Below the pieces are notes generated by a model. The model saw only the letters and a program-made list of their open reading frames with translations. It ran no database searches and was not told the origin of the DNA. A stretch of 64,000 bases of DNA, from positions 1 through 64,000 of the forward strand of contig JANQPG010000034.1 of assembly GCA_028289545.1 (NCBI GenBank). The letters run 5' to 3'. Origin of the DNA: Woeseiaceae bacterium. GTDB lineage: Bacteria; Pseudomonadota; Gammaproteobacteria; Steroidobacterales; Woeseiaceae. Each line of letters starts with the position of its first letter. Position 1 is the stretch's first letter. A program made the translations under genes and the position numbers. Of this stretch, positions 37,798 to 46,984 are shown piece after piece.

Positions 37798-39732
37798 CTA
37801 AGAGCCGATGACGCCGCCGTCTTTGCGCGTGATCACGAACGTGGCATCGCGCGGTATCGTCTCACCGTCCGGCACCTCGTTCAGCACCGGGAAGTTGGTC
37901 AGGTTCGGGTTGCCGTTGCCGGGGTGCTGCGTGTTGATGAACAACGTGCGGCGGTCCGGCGTCAGCGTGAGACCCGTGATTTCGTCACCGGCCACACCTT
38001 CGAGCAGGCGGCGAATCTCACCCGTGCGCGTGTCGGCCACGAGGATCTGGTTGTTGAGGCCGTCCTTCTGGCCGCCGTCCGTCTGGATGAACAGCCGGCC
38101 GTCCGGGTCGGCCCAGATACCGTCGGGATCCGAGAACGATTCGGGCGTGCCGTGCGTCGTCTCTGAAATGATGAAGATGTCCCAGTTGAAGAACGTGCCC
38201 GTCAGGTTGTTGCTGTCGCGGAAGCGGATGATGTGGCCGTCGGCGTTCGGCGCGAGCGGGTTCGCGGCGTCGGCCACTTCGCGGCGACTGTTGTTGGTCA
38301 GCGTGCAGTAGACGTCACCGTTCGGCGCAATTGTCGTCCACTCCGGGCGGTCCATCGGCGTGGCGCCAAGGGCGTCCGCCGCGAGCCGCGCGTAGGTGAG
38401 GACTTCGGCCTGATTCTTGAAGCGCGCCTTCAGGACCGGGTTGTCGATCGTCAACTCCATCCACTCACCCGTGCCGTCGCTGTCGAAGCGCGCCACGTAC
38501 AGGCTGCCCCAGTCGAGCGGGCTGGCGCCGCGATCGTAGTACAGGTAACGCCAGTCGGCGGCGGATACGAACTTGTAGATGTAGTCGAAGCGCTGATCGT
38601 CGCCCATGTAGCAGACGACGCGATTGCCGGCGCCGACACCCAGCGCCACACCCTCGTGCTTGAAGCGGCCGAGCGCGGTGCGTTTGACGGGGATCTGCCG
38701 GCCGTCGTTCGGATCGATCTCGACCACCCAGCCGAAGCGGTTTTCTTCGTTCTTGAAGTCGTCGAGCGACAGGTCGAAGCGCGGGTCGAAGTCTTCCCAG
38801 CCGTAGCCAAAACCGTTCTCGGTAAAGCCGTAGCGCTCCTGCGCCTCGGTCGGCTCCCAGTTTTCCGGATTGGTGGCGCCGAAGTAGCCGTTAAAGTTCT
38901 CTTCGCAGGTCAGGTAGGTGCCCCAGGGCGTGTAGCCGTTCGAGCAGTTGTTGACCGTGCCGAGCGGCGCGTTGCCGGCCGGCGTCTCGAGCAGCCTGGT
39001 GCCCGCGGCGGGGCCGCTGAACTTGACCGGCGTGTTGACGTGAATGCGGCGGGCGGCGTCGCACTCGTAGGTTTGCCATTTGCCGTCGATTTTCTTGATG
39101 CCGACGATGGACACGCCGTGCGCAAATTGCGAGACGAGTACGTCGTTGATGTTTTCGGGCGCGGACTTGCCGTACACGTGCGTGTTGCGGCCAAACTCGT
39201 GGTTGATCGCCAGCATACCTTCGGTGCTGCTGCCGGAGACGCGGAAGTTGCCGGTGCGGAAACCGTTGGCGTCGTATTCGTCACCGTCTTTGGGTCCGCC
39301 GTAGAAGCCCCAGCGCGCGTTGTAGTAGTACTCGTCGCTGGTCTGCTTCGGGAAGAACCACATGCCGTCGTGACCGATGCCGATCTGTTGAATCTGATTT
39401 TCCGGCGTCGGCGGGTAGCTGTATGCCGGTCCGTCCGGGCTGATCGGATCACCCCAGGGAATGAGGACTTCAAACTGGTAGTCCTCGGAGATCCGGGGTA
39501 CCGCCCGGCTTTCGCCTTGGGGCAAAGGCACCGGCGTGAAGTTCATGAGTGGTCCCTCGGGGGCGCCGCCGTTATAGTCGTTGCTCGCCTGAACGATGCT
39601 CGGCGCAAAAAACGCAGTGGTTGCAAGACCAATGCCGCCGGCCAGCACGTCGCGGCGGGTCTGGTGTTCCTTAAGTATGTCGGCAAACGGACGATTGCCG
39701 GATGGGTTGGAGACAATATCGTCGTGACTCAT
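37798..39732 (-). CDS. phoX: PhoX-family alkaline phosphatase, Tat-exported
   Basis: A 644-residue DUF839/PhoX protein. The Tat signal is near residues 28-52 (TRRDVLAGGIGLATTAFFAP). Family segments include GHDGMWFFPK, GMLAINHEF, NNCSNGYTPWGTYLTCEENF (the Cys-containing metal-site region), GRFKHEGVALGVGAGNRVVC, YMGDDQRFDYIYKFV and ERPEWTTIAPNGDVYCTLTN-like residues. PhoX enzymes use calcium and iron to release phosphate from organic esters in the periplasm. AAGGGGA precedes the start. I see no clear Pho box in the upstream 320 bases, so phosphate control is not shown. Some DUF839 proteins have other or unknown activities. Confidence 0.9.
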   Translation of the reverse strand: MSHDDIVSNPSGNRPFADILKEHQTRRDVLAGGIGLATTAFFAPSIVQASNDYNGGAPEGPLMNFTPVPLPQGESRAVPRISEDYQFEVLIPWGDPISPDGPAYSYPPTPENQIQQIGIGHDGMWFFPKQTSDEYYYNARWGFYGGPKDGDEYDANGFRTGNFRVSGSSTEGMLAINHEFGRNTHVYGKSAPENINDVLVSQFAHGVSIVGIKKIDGKWQTYECDAARRIHVNTPVKFSGPAAGTRLLETPAGNAPLGTVNNCSNGYTPWGTYLTCEENFNGYFGATNPENWEPTEAQERYGFTENGFGYGWEDFDPRFDLSLDDFKNEENRFGWVVEIDPNDGRQIPVKRTALGRFKHEGVALGVGAGNRVVCYMGDDQRFDYIYKFVSAADWRYLYYDRGASPLDWGSLYVARFDSDGTGEWMELTIDNPVLKARFKNQAEVLTYARLAADALGATPMDRPEWTTIAPNGDVYCTLTNNSRREVADAANPLAPNADGHIIRFRDSNNLTGTFFNWDIFIISETTHGTPESFSDPDGIWADPDGRLFIQTDGGQKDGLNNQILVADTRTGEIRRLLEGVAGDEITGLTLTPDRRTLFINTQHPGNGNPNLTNFPVLNEVPDGETIPRDATFVITRKDGGVIGS

Positions 39733-40054
39733 CGTGGGTAGATCCCCTTTCGTTAGCGTTTGTAGGGAAAGAACCGAGCCACGGTAGTAACGTCACTTAT
39801 CAGCTTTGTGACATCAGGAATACGGTTATGTAAGGAAAAGGCCGGCGCCGCCGGCACGTGTTTCGACATTATTTCGGTCGTGTTTCCTGTGAGAAACGAC
39901 CGTTGATGACGCCGTATTGTCGTAAGGAAAATCGACCGAAATAGATTTGTGTATCCGCGCGAGATCTTCGGCCGACTCGTGTCGAGTGTTTTGCTTGCCA
40001 TGAGGCGCGGTGGAGGACTGAAGCCCCTCAAGAGACCTGTAAGGAGTGCCCGAT
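39733..40054. promoter_or_regulatory. Divergent region phoX / small secreted protein
   Basis: No gene is seen in these 320 bases. There is an imperfect inverted repeat at 39875-39902 (CGGTC..GTTTC, CTGTGA loop, GAAAC..GACCG) and a GC-rich one near 39840-39855 (GCCGGC-GCC-GCCGGC). A canonical Pho box was looked for and not found. AAGGAG at 40041-40046 is the ribosome site of the next gene. Confidence 0.4.
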
Positions 40055-40396
40055 ATGTTCAGAAGACTAATGAGCTACGTTTTCGTCGCCCTGTTGTTTG
40101 CCTCCGCATCGCCCGCCTTTGCGGCAGGCTGGTCACAGCCCTTGAATATCGATCGCCTGATGACCGAGGGTACGACGGATTTGATCGTCATCTACACGAC
40201 GGGTGGTGCTGAATACACCACCGGGTGCACGATCGACGCGTGGATCTTCGAGGCGGACACGGATCACCGCAGAAACCGCGTTTACAGCACACTACTGGCT
40301 GCGTTCGCGGGCGGTAAGCAGGTATCGCTGTGGTACACGGATACGTGCGCCAGCTGGTCTTTCCACAATGCCACGTCGGTCAGGATTCACAACTAG
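40055..40396 (+). CDS. Small secreted protein of unknown function
   Basis: A 113-residue protein with a signal peptide (MFRRLMSYVFVALLFASASPAFA). The mature ~90 residues contain two cysteines (TGCTIDAW and DTCASW) that could form a disulphide, and are rich in Thr and aromatic residues (LIVIYTTGGAEY, VSLWYTDTC). I recall similar small exported proteins of unknown role in other gammaproteobacteria but cannot name the family. AAGGAG 8 bases upstream fixes the ATG at 40055. It stands alone between phoX and a convergent hydrolase. Confidence 0.75.
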   Translation: MFRRLMSYVFVALLFASASPAFAAGWSQPLNIDRLMTEGTTDLIVIYTTGGAEYTTGCTIDAWIFEADTDHRRNRVYSTLLAAFAGGKQVSLWYTDTCASWSFHNATSVRIHN

Positions 40397-40410
40397 ACAC
40401 TCGAGCGGCT

Positions 40411-41250
40411 CTAGCGGGCGGATTGCGGAAACGTGGGCAGCTTCTCGATATCCGCCGGGTCGTGCTGCACGACCACTATCGGTTCGAGCGTAGCGATGAT
40501 GCCTTCGAAACGTTCGAGCGACGCGAGCGTGTCCGCGCGGCTCGTATTCCAGCGCGAAACCGTGCGCTTACCGATCTCGCTGCTGAAGTGATACAGGTCG
40601 CCGCTCAGCAGCACGTAGCCGGTCTCCGGCAGCCGGACGAGCAGTCCTGTATGTCCCGGTGCGTGCCCGGGTAAGACGAGTATGCTGACGCTGCCGTCGC
40701 CGAACACGTCGTGGTCACGATCGAAACCCGTCATTGCCGAGTCGCCGTCGAACCAGGCAGCGAGCTTCGAGCGCGCATTGCGGGGCGGGTTGTTGCGTAT
40801 CCATTCGATAGCGGCGTTGTGCATGAGCAGCGTGGCGCCCGCAAACTCTGGCGCCTGTCCAATGTGGTCGCCGTGAAAATGGCTGATGCCCAAAAAGTCG
40901 ACGTCCGAGGTTTTGTAGCCGATCTCCTCGAGCTGGGCTTCGATCGTCACACGGATTCTGGACAGCCAGCCGTCCCTCGACTCGGTGTTGCCGAGGTAGT
41001 CGCGGGCGATGCCGGCGTCCCACAGCAACAGCCGGTCGCCGTTTTTGATCAGGTAACAGCCATTGCTAATGGTGGCGGACTGGCCGTCGTAGGTGTGCGT
41101 GTCCGAGAAGTAGCTGACGTCGTCGATGACCATTTCACCGCAGTCGAGCCGCCATAGCTCGAGGTCGGCGGCGGTTGCGGATTTTGCTAACAGCGACAAC
41201 AACAGCACCAAACCGAGGTAGCTGCGGTCTACACAACGAGAATACGACAT
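40411..41250 (-). CDS. Exported metallo-beta-lactamase-fold hydrolase (AHL-lactonase-like)
   Basis: A 279-residue protein with a signal peptide (residues 10-27, ending SATA). The zinc motif HFHGDH (HxHxDH) is present, with further ligands in LPGHAPGHTG, LLSGDLYHF and VQHDPADIEK. The spacing and the WRLDCGEMVIDD start resemble N-acyl-homoserine-lactonase-type MBL proteins (AttM/AiiA branch). Family activity is lactone hydrolysis, but the signal peptide implies a periplasmic or secreted location, unlike AiiA, so the substrate is open. It is divergent from an Lrp-type regulator 111 bases away. Confidence 0.85.
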   Translation of the reverse strand: MSYSRCVDRSYLGLVLLLSLLAKSATAADLELWRLDCGEMVIDDVSYFSDTHTYDGQSATISNGCYLIKNGDRLLLWDAGIARDYLGNTESRDGWLSRIRVTIEAQLEEIGYKTSDVDFLGISHFHGDHIGQAPEFAGATLLMHNAAIEWIRNNPPRNARSKLAAWFDGDSAMTGFDRDHDVFGDGSVSILVLPGHAPGHTGLLVRLPETGYVLLSGDLYHFSSEIGKRTVSRWNTSRADTLASLERFEGIIATLEPIVVVQHDPADIEKLPTFPQSAR

Positions 41251-41361
41251 GGGTTACCTGTTCGGGTGCTGAGTCGCTGGCTACTATAGCCACAGACCGC
41301 CGCACAATTTGTCGAAAATCGCGGCTCCAGACGCACAAAAAACGCAAGAGAGAAAACCATC

Positions 41362-41817
41362 ATGACTGCCGTTCGCCCACTCGACGAGAAAGACCACGAG
41401 ATCTTGAGGCAGCTTCAACAAGACGCATGGATCACCCACACGGCGCTTGGCGAGATCGTCCATCTTTCCGCCAGTGCCGTGCAGCGTCGTATCCATCGGC
41501 TGCGGGAGGACGGCGTCATTACCGGCGCGCGGGCGACCGTCGACGAAGCGAGGGCCGGGCGGGGATTGCGCGTGTACCTGCTGCTCGAACTCGACAACGA
41601 CAGTGCGCTCAGTCTGGAGTCCCTCACGCGCGAATTGCAGGCTTATCCCGAGATCACTCGCGTCGATCTCCTGAGCGGCAAGTTCGACGTTGTCGTAATG
41701 CTCGACTGCCGCGACATGGACAGCTTCACCGATATTGCGATGACGACGATCAACAAAAACAGCAACGTCCGTCACTGCTGGACTTTGATGCGTCTGAAGA
41801 CGCTCGTCGAAGAATAG
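41362..41817 (+). CDS. Lrp/AsnC-family transcriptional regulator
   Basis: A 151-residue Lrp-type regulator. The helix-turn-helix is at residues 8-60 (LDEKDHEILRQLQQDAWITH, LGEIVHLSASAVQRRIHRLR), and the RAM ligand-binding domain follows (VYLLLELDNDSALSLESLTR, YPEITRVDLLSGKFDVVVML, DIAMTTINKNSNVRHCWTLM). Such proteins usually sense amino acids and often control a divergent neighbour, here the MBL hydrolase. The ribosome site is weak (AAGAGAG). Confidence 0.92.
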   Translation: MTAVRPLDEKDHEILRQLQQDAWITHTALGEIVHLSASAVQRRIHRLREDGVITGARATVDEARAGRGLRVYLLLELDNDSALSLESLTRELQAYPEITRVDLLSGKFDVVVMLDCRDMDSFTDIAMTTINKNSNVRHCWTLMRLKTLVEE

Positions 41818-41922
41818 TTTGCGGTTGCGCGGCGGTCCGCAACTGTATACTATTTAATTCTAGGTATAAGGCTCGGCAAAAGCCGCGACTTTTTCAGGCG
41901 GGAAGCTTAGAAAGAGAGCGCC

Positions 41923-42333
41923 ATGCAACGCAGCATTGTCCCCGCTACGAGCGACGACACGCAAAACGACGTCAACCTGACCCCAATGCTCGACGTCGTC
42001 TTTATCCTGTTGATCTTCTTTATCGTCGTCGCTTCATTTGTCCAGGAAGTGGGGCTGGACCTGAATCGTTCCGAAAATGATCGAGAGCCGGTGTCTGCCG
42101 AGGAGAGTATTCTCGTCGCCATCGAAGAGGACAACGGCATTTGGATCGAAGGCCGGAATATCGATCCTCGCGCCGTCAAAGCCAACATTGCACGGCTGCA
42201 TGCGGAACGGCCCGAATCGACGCTAGTCGTGCGGGCCGACAGGCGTTCATCGAACAAGACGCTGGTTCAGGTGATGGACGCTTCGCGGCAGGCGGGTGTG
42301 TACGATATTGCGCTTGCCGCCAATGAGGATTGA
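41923..42333 (+). CDS. exbD: ExbD/TolR-family energy-transduction protein
   Basis: A 136-residue ExbD. The short cytoplasmic tail carries the family motif VNLTPMLDVVFILLIFFIV with the conserved proton-pathway aspartate (LDVVF) in the single membrane helix. The periplasmic domain (VAIEEDNGIWIEGRNIDPRA, VVRADRRSSNKTLVQVMDAS, GVYDIALAAN) is complete. It normally works with ExbB and TonB to power TonB-dependent receptors, of which this window has three. No exbB or tonB is next to it. An AT-rich promoter-like stretch lies at 41845-41872. Confidence 0.93.
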   Translation: MQRSIVPATSDDTQNDVNLTPMLDVVFILLIFFIVVASFVQEVGLDLNRSENDREPVSAEESILVAIEEDNGIWIEGRNIDPRAVKANIARLHAERPESTLVVRADRRSSNKTLVQVMDASRQAGVYDIALAANED

Positions 42334-42342
42334 CGTTGCGGT

Positions 42343-43791
42343 TCAAGCGGGAGCATGTGCCCGCAGCATTGACCGCACACCTTCCCGTATCTCGCCAATT
42401 GCCGGCGCGGCATAGCCGACAATCAGCGCGTCGTCGCGAATGGAACGGCTCGCTGCATAACGTAGTATCGACGGCACGAGCACGCCGTCTTTTCTGGCGG
42501 CGGCCGCAACCGTTCGGCCTCTGAGTTTCTCCGGCAGCCGGACCATGGCGTTCAGTCCGGAATCGATACCGACGAGATCGGCGCCGACTCCCAGTTCGTC
42601 AACGGCCTTTGCCAGAGCCGCCCTCTTTTCGCCGTACACGCGCCGCATGCGGTGAATATGCCGCTCGTAGTGATTGTTCTCGATAAAGTGCGCGAGCGCT
42701 CTCTGATTGAGATCGTTCGGCGCGTATTCCGAGAACGTACGCAACGCCGCCATGGCGTCGATAAGTGATCGGGGACCGACGGCGAAGCCGATCCTCAGTC
42801 CAGGGAACATCGTCTTCGAAAACGTCCCGAAATAGATGACGCAGTGGTTGTCCATGGCGGCCATGGGCACCAGCGGCGGCACGTCGTAGCGAAACTCGCC
42901 GTCATAGTCGTCCTCGAGGATCAGCACGCCGCACCGTTCCGCCCAGTCGATCAGCGCGCGACGGCGGGCAAGCGAAAGCCGGCTGCCCGTCGGAAACTGG
43001 TGAGAGGGCGTGACGTACACAAACTTGAGTTTCCCGGTCTTTCGGGGCAGCTCCTCGGTGATGAGTCCATGTTCGTCGACCGGGCATGTGAGGACTTCAG
43101 CACCGGCATTTTCGAACATCTGTCGGGCCAGCGGGTAACCCGGGTTTTCGACGACAACGCGTGAACCCCGCTCGAGGTAGAGCGTGGTAGCGAGATGCAT
43201 CGCGTGCAGCGCACCGTTGGTGACAATGACGTTGTTCGGGGATGTGTTCAGGCCGCGGGCGCGCCGCAGGTAGTCACAAACGGCTTCCCGCAGGGCCAGC
43301 TGTCCTTTTGCGTCGCCGTAGTCCGGCGACGGCAGGGATGCGCTGGCGAACGACACCGAGCGCCGCCAGGTTTTGAGCGGGAACTCGGCCAGCGAGGGCC
43401 GGCACGGCCGAAAGTCGATCTTCGCGGTCGCCGGTCCGTCGATGTCCGGACTGACCAGCCGTCGTGGCTCTTGTTTGAATGCCGGGCGTTTTCGATTCGC
43501 GACCGGCCGGCCGAGGCAGGCTGCCGCCTCGGCAACAAACGTGCCGGCACCCACTCGCGTCTCCAGCAGTCCTTCGGCCACCAGCGTGTCGATTGCGTTG
43601 CCCACGGTGCCGCGCGCAATCCCCAGGTCGGCGGCAAGCTTGCGTGACGGCGGCAGCCGTTCGCCGGGAGAAACGTCGCCCCGGGCAACGGCCCGCCGGA
43701 TCAGCATCGTCAGGTTGTGGGTGATTCCGTCGGTGTCCTCCGCGAGGCCTCTGCGCAAGACCAGCGTAATGTCGACACGCTGTGCAGTCAT
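42343..43791 (-). CDS. MocR-family regulator (GntR domain fused to aminotransferase fold)
   Basis: A 482-residue MocR/PdxR-type protein. The GntR winged helix occupies residues 10-80 (LPPSRKLAADLGIARGTVGN, EGLLETRVGAGTFV). A class I aminotransferase-like domain follows, with the PLP lysine at about Lys326 (GTFSKTMFPGLRIGF) and the phosphate/ring site DDYDGEFRYD. MocR proteins use PLP or a PLP adduct as effector to control vitamin B6, GABA, taurine or related genes. It is divergent from the GST gene, and TTGGT/ACCAA half-sites flank the region between them (43792-43842). It converges on exbD with 9 bases between stops. Confidence 0.93.
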   Translation of the reverse strand: MTAQRVDITLVLRRGLAEDTDGITHNLTMLIRRAVARGDVSPGERLPPSRKLAADLGIARGTVGNAIDTLVAEGLLETRVGAGTFVAEAAACLGRPVANRKRPAFKQEPRRLVSPDIDGPATAKIDFRPCRPSLAEFPLKTWRRSVSFASASLPSPDYGDAKGQLALREAVCDYLRRARGLNTSPNNVIVTNGALHAMHLATTLYLERGSRVVVENPGYPLARQMFENAGAEVLTCPVDEHGLITEELPRKTGKLKFVYVTPSHQFPTGSRLSLARRRALIDWAERCGVLILEDDYDGEFRYDVPPLVPMAAMDNHCVIYFGTFSKTMFPGLRIGFAVGPRSLIDAMAALRTFSEYAPNDLNQRALAHFIENNHYERHIHRMRRVYGEKRAALAKAVDELGVGADLVGIDSGLNAMVRLPEKLRGRTVAAAARKDGVLVPSILRYAASRSIRDDALIVGYAAPAIGEIREGVRSMLRAHAPA

Positions 43792-43842
43792 AAATTGGTC
43801 CAGCGTTTTTTCCAGAAAGTGGATCTACAGTAGTACCAAATT
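43792..43842. promoter_or_regulatory. Possible MocR operator
   Basis: AAATTGGT (43792-43799) directly at the MocR start and ACCAAATT (43835-43842) form separated inverted TTGGT/ACCAA halves; GTACCAAA and GTACAAAG also repeat nearby. MocR proteins usually bind spaced repeats in such divergent regions. The assignment rests on position only. Confidence 0.35.
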
Positions 43843-43921
43843 CGTCGGTACAAAGTAACCCGTTAGCCAAAGCCGCTCAACGGACAGCGGTTTTTGCTCC
43901 GTATTCCGGCGAGGTCAAAAC

Positions 43922-44560
43922 GTGAAACTGATTATCGGCAACAAGAACTACTCGTCATGGTCGCTGCGCGTGTGGCTGACGATGAAAGTCAAAGCAATTG
44001 AGTTCGAAGAGGACTTGAGACCTTTCGACGTCGAGAACAACTACGCAGATTTCTTCGAGTTCGCGCCGCACGGCAAGGTCCCCGTCCTTCAGGACAAGGG
44101 GGAAACAGTCTACGAAACGCTCGCCATACTCGAATACCTGGCAGAACGTTTCCCCGGCCTGGGGCTCTGGCCAACAGGGAGCAAGCGGCGCAGCGCCGCC
44201 CGCTGCATTGCCAACGAAATGCACGCCGGTTTTGCGGCGCTGAGGCAGGCATGCCCAATGAACATGCGCCGCGAGCCGTCAAGGCTGGAAGTGAGTGCTG
44301 CCGTTGGGAAAGACGTGCGTCGCATCGAAGCAATCTGGGATGAATGCCTCCAGGCGTCGGGTGGCCCTTTCCTGTTCGGCGAATTCACGAACGCGGACGG
44401 CATGTACGCACCGGTCGTCAATCGTCTCGCGGTTTACCAACTCAGCGACACCGATGCGGTGCGCCGATACAGCCGGGCAATGACCGGCCTTCCCGCATGG
44501 CAAGCATGGCTTGAAGCTTCACGCCGCGAGCCGTGGGTTGTCGACATCGACGAAGTGTAG
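43922..44560 (+). CDS. Glutathione S-transferase family protein
   Basis: A 212-residue cytosolic GST. The N-terminal thioredoxin-like domain has the catalytic-serine motif NYSSWSLRVWLTMK and the glutathione site GKVPVLQDKGETVYETLAIL; the helical C-terminal domain begins near residue 85. Family members conjugate glutathione to electrophiles or reduce peroxides. It is first in a tight plus-strand operon (10 bases to the next start), divergent from the MocR regulator. Confidence 0.93.
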   Translation: MKLIIGNKNYSSWSLRVWLTMKVKAIEFEEDLRPFDVENNYADFFEFAPHGKVPVLQDKGETVYETLAILEYLAERFPGLGLWPTGSKRRSAARCIANEMHAGFAALRQACPMNMRREPSRLEVSAAVGKDVRRIEAIWDECLQASGGPFLFGEFTNADGMYAPVVNRLAVYQLSDTDAVRRYSRAMTGLPAWQAWLEASRREPWVVDIDEV

Positions 44561-44570
44561 GCGTGAACTC

Positions 44571-45104
44571 GTGACCGACATCCCACAAGGCGGCGCTCGC
44601 GACTTCGATTTTCTGCACGGCAAATGGCGTGTCCGCCATCAGCGCCTTCGGGAGCGGCTCGCCGGCTGCGGCGACTGGGAGGTTGCCGACGCCATCGACG
44701 TCGTGCGTCACTCGTTCAACGGGCTGGGCAACATTGGCCGCTTCATCCGTTATGTCGACGGCCGGCCTTACGAAGGCATGTCCATCCGGCTTTTTGACCC
44801 GAGAGAGCAAGTCTGGCGCATCTACTGGATCGACTCGACGGACCAGCGCATGGAGCCGCCCGTCACAGGCGGCTTCCGAAACGGGGTTGGAGAGTTTGTT
44901 GGCGACGACGTGTTTCACGGCCAACCCATTCGGGTCCGCTTTCGCTGGTCGGAGATTACACCCGAGTCCGCGCGCTGGGAGCGGGCGTACTCCGTTGATG
45001 GCGGCAAGCACTGGGAAGTCAACTCGATCATGGAATTCCGGCGTGACGATTCGCTGCCGGACGAACCGTTACCCACATTACTGCTGGAAGGACAAAACTC
45101 GTGA
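44571..45104 (+). CDS. DUF1579-like small protein
   Basis: A 177-residue protein starting at GTG 44571 (10 bases after the GST stop). It begins with the DFDFLHGKWRVRHQRL motif seen in DUF1579-like lipocalin/calycin-fold proteins, with later strands SIRLFDPREQVWRIYWIDS and VRFRWSEITPESARWERAYS. No signal peptide is present, so it is likely cytoplasmic. Function is unknown; small-molecule binding is plausible from the fold. The stop overlaps the next start (GTGA). A related exported protein is encoded at 61284-61829. Confidence 0.82.
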   Translation: MTDIPQGGARDFDFLHGKWRVRHQRLRERLAGCGDWEVADAIDVVRHSFNGLGNIGRFIRYVDGRPYEGMSIRLFDPREQVWRIYWIDSTDQRMEPPVTGGFRNGVGEFVGDDVFHGQPIRVRFRWSEITPESARWERAYSVDGGKHWEVNSIMEFRRDDSLPDEPLPTLLLEGQNS

Positions 45105-46984
45105 CATACCGTCTTTACGATTCATCGACAACCGTTACAGGCCGTTTTCGAGCGATTGTCGTTGGGCTTGCGGCCCTCGTGCTGACCGCGGCGATTCCGT
45201 CCCAGGCCGCCGACGAGGCCGCTAAACTGCATCGCATCGCCGACGCGCATGCCTCCGTCATTTTGTCGATCTATCCCGAGTGGGCTACTCAGCTTGGTGT
45301 TTCCGAAGACGTTGCCGGCGTCGGTTTCTCGAGTCGCCTGTCGGAGCTCGGTCCCGATGCGAACGAAAAAATCCGTGCCGCGTTGACGGGTTTTGTGGAC
45401 GAACTCGGCGACATCGATCCCGCTGAGCTCGAAGGTCAGGATCGGATTACCTACGCCGTCATGAACCACGCCTATTCATTGGCTGAGCGGCACAATCGCT
45501 TCAGCGTTGGGCAGGCATCGTTGCTGTCGGCATCGCCTCCCTATGTCGTCAACCAGTTGTTCGGCCCCCAGGTCGACTTACCGCGCTTGCTGATAGCCCA
45601 GCAGCCGCTCAACACGAAACGGGACGTCGAGGCATGGCAAAGCCGTCTCGCCGACGTCGACCGCGTGCTCGATGAGCTGGCAACCCTCACCGAGGCAGAT
45701 GCCAACCGCGCAGTGACGCCGCCGTATTTTGTGCTGGAAGCAATCGTCAATTCGGCGGCAACGTTTACCGCGGGGAAACCCGAGGCGCACCCCATCGCCA
45801 GCGCATTCGAAAGCCGCCTACAGGGCGTTGCGCGTACCGGAGCCGCGTACAGAGAACGCGAGCTCAGGAAAGCGATCGCAACCCTCGAGGAACAGGTGTA
45901 CCCCGCCTACCGCGATTTTGCCGAGCGGATGAAAGCGCTCATACCGGCGGCAGGCCGGGACGCCGGACTCTGGCGCGTCGAAGACGGAGCTGCGCTGTAC
46001 CAGCTTGCGCTCGACGCCTGGGGAGCGGACGGCATGACGCCGGATGAAATTCACCGGATCGGTCTGGATGACGTCGAACGCATACACCGCGAGATGGACG
46101 CGATTCTCAAGGCCGCGGGCTATCGGAACGGGCCCGTTGGCGAGCGTATGCGTGCGCTTGCCAGCGACCCGCGTCACCTGATCGCCAATACCGACGCCGC
46201 GAAAGCCGAACTCGTCGAGTCTCTGCAGGCGCACGTCGACGCCGTGCTGAAGATGGCGCCGCAATGGTTTACGGGGATCCCGGAACATCCCATCGAAGTA
46301 CGCCGGATTCCCGCTCATGAAGAAGGGGCCGCTCCGGGCGGGTACTACACGCCGCCGCCACTGGATGGCTCCCGCCCGGGGATTTTCTGGATCAACCTCA
46401 AGGACTCAGCCGACGTGCCGGTCTATACCCTCAAGTCGCTCGTGTATCACGAGTCGGTGCCGGGTCACCATTTCCAGGCGGCGAAGGCGCTATCGATCGA
46501 GGGGCTGCCGCTCTTGCAGAACATGCTGTGGTTTGGTGACTACGGTGAGGGCTGGGCGCTGTACGCCGAGGAGCTGGCCAAGGAAATGGGTCTCTACGAA
46601 GGTGATCCCCTCGGCGATCTCGGGCGGCTAAGGATGGAGCTGTATCGTGCGGCAAGACTTGTCGTCGACACGGGTCTGCACCACAAGCGCTGGAGCCGCG
46701 AGCGCGCGATCGAATACATGGTCGACGTGACCGGTGAGAGCGAGGCGTCGATTACCCGCGAGGTCGAACGTTATGCCGTGTGGCCGGGACAGGCGGCGTC
46801 GTACAAGCTCGGCATGATCCGTTTTCAGCGGCTGCGCAAGGAAGCTGAGTTACGGCTCGGCGACGCATTCGATATCCGCGAGTTCCACGACGTCGTGCTG
46901 CGAGACGGCGCCGTGCCAATGTCCGTGCTCACGAGGGTCGTGCACGAGTGGCTGGATGGCAAGCAAGCGGTCGTTACGCTATGA
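45101..46984 (+). CDS. DUF885 family protein, putative metallopeptidase
   Basis: A 627-residue DUF885 protein. The N-terminus has a signal peptide (IVVGLAALVLTAAIPSQA). The likely zinc site YHESVPGHHFQ is near residue 449, followed by the family segment FGDYGEGWALYAEELAKEMG and a C-terminal PGQAASYKLGMIRFQRLR. Related proteins are thought to be carboxypeptidase-like enzymes with an M32-like fold. It would act in the periplasm. It starts at GTG within the previous stop and overlaps the next gene by 4 bases (ATGA). Confidence 0.9.
   Translation: MTYRLYDSSTTVTGRFRAIVVGLAALVLTAAIPSQAADEAAKLHRIADAHASVILSIYPEWATQLGVSEDVAGVGFSSRLSELGPDANEKIRAALTGFVDELGDIDPAELEGQDRITYAVMNHAYSLAERHNRFSVGQASLLSASPPYVVNQLFGPQVDLPRLLIAQQPLNTKRDVEAWQSRLADVDRVLDELATLTEADANRAVTPPYFVLEAIVNSAATFTAGKPEAHPIASAFESRLQGVARTGAAYRERELRKAIATLEEQVYPAYRDFAERMKALIPAAGRDAGLWRVEDGAALYQLALDAWGADGMTPDEIHRIGLDDVERIHREMDAILKAAGYRNGPVGERMRALASDPRHLIANTDAAKAELVESLQAHVDAVLKMAPQWFTGIPEHPIEVRRIPAHEEGAAPGGYYTPPPLDGSRPGIFWINLKDSADVPVYTLKSLVYHESVPGHHFQAAKALSIEGLPLLQNMLWFGDYGEGWALYAEELAKEMGLYEGDPLGDLGRLRMELYRAARLVVDTGLHHKRWSRERAIEYMVDVTGESEASITREVERYAVWPGQAASYKLGMIRFQRLRKEAELRLGDAFDIREFHDVVLRDGAVPMSVLTRVVHEWLDGKQAVVTL

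Noticed and set aside
38233-39741. A 502-codon plus-strand frame antisense to phoX
   Set aside because: The opposite strand encodes a full-length Tat-exported PhoX; this frame has no ribosome site or recognisable motif.
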